The notes under the pieces are model-generated. The model had not been told where the DNA came from. It did not search any database and worked only from the letters and a program-made list of their open reading frames with translations. A stretch of DNA of 64,000 nt from Reticulascus tulasneorum (taxonomy: Eukaryota; Ascomycota; Sordariomycetes; Glomerellales; Reticulascaceae), in assembly GCA_001557505.1 (NCBI GenBank), contig LSAX01000007.1, positions 2,666,001 to 2,730,000 on the forward strand, given 5' to 3'. Each line of letters starts with the position of its first letter. Position 1 is the stretch's first letter. The position numbers and the translations under genes are program-made. This document shows, piece after piece, positions 60,846 through 64,000 of the stretch.

Positions 60846-63283
60846 ATGGCGCGCTATCTCACCCCTGCCAAAATCGGCCTGCTTGCGCTCATTGAGCTTT
60901 ACACAGACGAACATGTCCCTAACCCAGCCATCATCCCAGTCCTCTCCTTCATAACATCACACTTGCTTGATCACGATCCCAACAACTTCGTTTCCAGCAA
61001 ATCTACACGCTGGAAGAAAGCAGAGAGCACCGTCAGTCTTGTTATCGCCATCAAGGACTTCGAAAAGCTTCTCAGTGCCCATGCTGTAGTAGTAGGGCTG
61101 CCTGGCAGGAAGCTATGGGACACCTTCCTTATTAAGCTCTGGAGCATCAACTCGCTTGACGTACTTCATGAGTTTTTCCACAGGCAATCCTTATCTTTGG
61201 TCAAGACGAAGGAAGAGCAGCGTAGAGACGAGGATGTTCCTGAACTCGGTGGCATGAGACTATCACGCAATTCCCCTTTCGGAACATTCATAAGGAGATG
61301 CCAGCTAGAATTCACGCGATTACGATTCCATGATGTGGCAGAGCTTTGGAAGGAGTTTGTCAAGTACCGGCAGCCTACTTCTGTTTACTTGAGGCGGAAG
61401 AACCCATCTTTTGGGAGGCTCAGCTTCGATAATGTGCTTATGCTGGGGGAGCAGGAAGAATGGGATGTCGAGGGCGTAACAGCTCTTGCGTCTGTGGTGT
61501 ACGGAGATATGCTTACGAGCAGCGCCAATAGCACGGTGCCTGTGAGCACTGATGATATTGAGCTTCTTCTCGAGTTTCAAATTGAGCAGATGCAGAGTAA
61601 GTGCCCGTTTGAGGCTGTCTTACACAAACCAACCTTGAATAGAGTATGGAAATCGCATACCTCTCGAGATTCGGCACCAGTTCTACGATCTTTTACATGA
61701 CAGCTTTGTCGTACCAAGCTTGACGCATTATCTCAGGTTTGTGTTCCGTCTGAGTTTTTGTATCACCCGCACTAACACACATCAGCTTCTTGGACGCCTG
61801 GAGATCTGGCGACTATCCTACGTCTTTCGACTTCCTTCACCGGTATTTTGATTACACGATGCAAAACCGAGACAGACTGTTCTACCAATACGCCCTCATG
61901 AACCTGGCTGTTCTGCAAGCTGACTTTGGCTGTTACAAGGAGGCTGTGGCAGCAATGCTCGAAACGGTGTCTACGGCGCGAGAGAACAGAGACATGACGT
62001 GTTTGAACTTTGCACTAAACTGGCTGTTTCACTTTGGCCGAGCTCACCCGGAACTGGTGAGAGATCTCGAATCGGACAGCGTCCTTGGAACAGGCAAAGA
62101 AAGCTTGGCATATCTCCGTGTGAAAGCGAAAGAAACTGGCATGTGGACCTTGTGGAGCTCGGTCTTGATGAGCGAGGCGAAGTTGGGTCTGGTGAACGGA
62201 GAGAGTGTTGCAACGTCTCTTGAGCTGATGGTTCGAAGTTCTCACCTGATTGTCGAGCGGAACATGAAGAATATGTTTGGAGCCCAGCTGTCAATTGTTT
62301 TGGCAGTCTGGGATCGACTTGGACTTGCACAACTGTCGGCTATCAACTGCGAAATCTTCCTGCGTTGCCATGCACGACATTCCGTATTCGACGACGAGCT
62401 TAAGGTGACTTCAAGATTAGCTCTACAACTTTGTGGAAAGGGGAAATATGACGAGTCCCTGAAAATATTGGAGGCACTGGACGAAAACGCATTACGGTCT
62501 TGGAAGCCAAGCCAGTACTGGCACAAATATCGCGGAATCATCAAACTCAGACGAGATCTGCATCGGAACAACTTGGATGGAGCTGAGCAGCTTCTGTCCC
62601 AGCTACTTCAGTCGAAGAAAGACGATCTTGAACCTGACATGGCCTTCGTAGTGGATTTTCTACATATCGACTATTTGATACGACGAGGAGATCTGCAGGC
62701 GGCCTTTAGCAAGGTCGAAACGATGCTGACGTCCCTGCGAGATGAGAAGAAAGACATTTCTCTTCGGGTCAGGCTGATGTTGGTGAAGGCACATCTTTAC
62801 GACAAATGTGGGCGGCCTCAACGAGGATTTACAATTGCCATGCGAGCCGCCAGCATGTCATGGCGAGCAAGAATAATGCCCTGCCTCTGGCAAGCAATCG
62901 GTGCGATAGCCAACATTCTCACATCGCTAGATGAGTTCGACACAGCAGCCCAACTGCTGACAGCAATCCTCCCTCGGAGCCTGGAGTGCGAATCCGCCTC
63001 ACTGAGTGGGCAGCTGTATTCTTATCTGGCAGATGCGAATATGGGGTTGGCAGGGAAGATGCCGCCAACGTCCACAAAGAGGATGGAATACTTGACAAAA
63101 GCAGTAGCGGCCATTGAGAAGGCGTTTGACCACTATTCTAGCATCGAGGATATCAATCGGCAGTGCGAGATGATGGCGAAGAAGGCGACGATCATGAAGG
63201 TTGCCGGGGACAAAGTTCTCGCCGCCGACTACGCCGCAGCTTATGTGGCTCTGCGAAAAAGCGCTGCTGCACTTGCAATTTGA
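60846..63283 (+). CDS. APC5: Anaphase-promoting complex subunit 5
   Basis: Three exons: 60846-61596, 61643-61736 and 61786-63283 (introns 46 and 49 bp), giving 780 residues. APC5 is a TPR-type scaffold of the APC/C platform that links the catalytic module to other subunits and so supports ubiquitination of mitotic substrates. The N-terminal region starts MARYLTPAKIGLLALIELY. The APC5 signature block follows the second intron: FLDAWRSGDYPTSFDFLHRYFDY (about 283-305, shown here only as a landmark starting FLDAWRSGDY), then YALMNLAVLQADFG. The rest is helical repeat to the end. Length agrees with fungal homologues. Confidence 0.93.
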
Positions 63284-63752
63284 TTACGAGTTATGACCGA
63301 CGACTTGGGATGAGACTATTGGAAGCTCTTGGTCGACTCCATGAACCCCTGGGGCATATGACCCGGCAAGTTCGCCGCATGCCTCTATTCTGCCAGGAAC
63401 ACCGCTGATAAGGGGGCATGCTCTGGCTAGACGAGAACGAGCTGTGCCATTTGCTTAGGCGTGTTGGAACATGAGAGCTGTTTAGGAGGAAACAACGTGG
63501 GAATGGTGAAGCACGCCATGATTTCAGTGTCCAGCCACGCTTGCATAGCTATACCCATCCTGAGATAAAGTTGTTTGAAGGTGCATAGACAAATATTGAA
63601 ACACGACTTTGAAGTGAATTCTATGGCCGCATCGTTCGATTGCTCTGACTCTAGGAAACATGTACAGGTAGTCCACTCTTCAGTAAGAAACTTCAATTCT
63701 ATGAATTCCTCTTCCCACTCACGCCCGAGAACTTTACTTTCCCATCTCGAGA
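63284..63752. other. Convergent intergenic region
   Basis: About 470 bases between the APC5 and COX13 stop codons, presumed 3' UTRs. No gene is seen. Confidence 0.55.
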
Positions 63753-64000
63753 TCACTTGTCCTTGTTGTGGTAGTTGACGTTATCATTCCAGCTGCACTT
63801 TAGTTAGCTTCCTCATTCTTTTGAGAGTCGAATTGCGAAGTGCCCGCTAGAGCCTCGGGGCCTAGCTCGGAGCGAGAGTACTTACAATAAGGTCTGGAAA
63901 CATGTTAGCATTGGCTCTCGATATCAGAAGGAAACAACTCACCTTGTCACCGTTGCCCCACGTGAAGTTTTTGGTGCGGATGTTCTGGTATGGGTACTCC
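63753..64000 (-). CDS. COX13: Cytochrome c oxidase subunit 6A, 3' part (truncated by window edge)
   Basis: Minus strand; the 5' part lies beyond 64000. Visible exons are 64000-63943, 63893-63886 (8 nt) and 63792-63753, with introns of 49 and 93 bp. The joined reading gives EYPYQNIRTKNFTWGNGDK, then TLF across the microexon, then WNDNVNYHNKDK and stop, which is the conserved C-terminal end of subunit VIa. This protein sits in the mitochondrial inner membrane and stabilises or regulates complex IV. The 8-nt exon (ACCTTATT) is needed to keep TLFW intact; skipping or retaining flanking sequence would break the frame. Confidence 0.92.

Overview
The window is a 64 kb stretch of nuclear chromosome from a filamentous ascomycete (Pezizomycotina, most likely a Sordariomycete). 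Reasons: coding exons are split by many short introns (mostly 43-130 bp) with GTRNGT-type donors, CTRAY branch points and YAG acceptors; most leaders are pyrimidine-rich; and several products are fungus-specific (EOS1, FLC-type TRP protein, RRT8/EI24-like protein, ATP sulfurylase carrying an APS-kinase-like regulatory domain). I do not name a genus. I rebuilt 21 protein genes by joining exons at reading-frame-consistent splice sites; the last one runs off the right edge. I saw no transposon, CRISPR array, rRNA or tRNA gene.

Layout. 0-10 kb: an Arg/Ser-rich nuclear-type protein, a PA-TM-RING E3 ubiquitin ligase, a LanC-like protein (minus strand) and an RRT8/EI24-like membrane protein. 10-25 kb: a 1905-residue secreted Ser/Thr-rich mucin-like protein, a helical-repeat protein of unknown function and two small Cys-containing proteins. 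26-40 kb: an FLC-type TRP-like membrane protein (minus), a nearly 5 kb gene-free stretch, ATP sulfurylase, and an intronless 862-residue low-complexity protein. 41-51 kb: a compact block with an intradiol (hydroxyquinol-type) dioxygenase, TRM44 tRNA methyltransferase, eIF1, EOS1, mitochondrial mL45/Mba1-like protein and an SSS-family solute symporter. 51-55 kb: a second gene-free stretch. 55-64 kb: a three-RRM RNA-binding protein, complex I assembly factor CIA30, APC5 and the 3' end of COX13.

The genes do not form one pathway or an evident biosynthetic cluster. They are mainly housekeeping functions: translation (eIF1, TRM44, mL45), mitochondrial respiration and its assembly (CIA30, COX13, mL45), cell cycle (APC5), sulfur assimilation (ATP sulfurylase), secretory pathway (EOS1, FLC, RING ligase) and aromatic catabolism (dioxygenase). 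The least explained items are the mucin-like gene with its degenerate N-glycosylation-sequon repeat, the helical-repeat protein and the low-complexity proteins. I found no convincing new multi-gene system; the more notable observations are gene-structure features (an 8-nt microexon, a 21-nt exon, a 499-bp intron) and a low-complexity insertion that appears to split the PA domain of the RING ligase.
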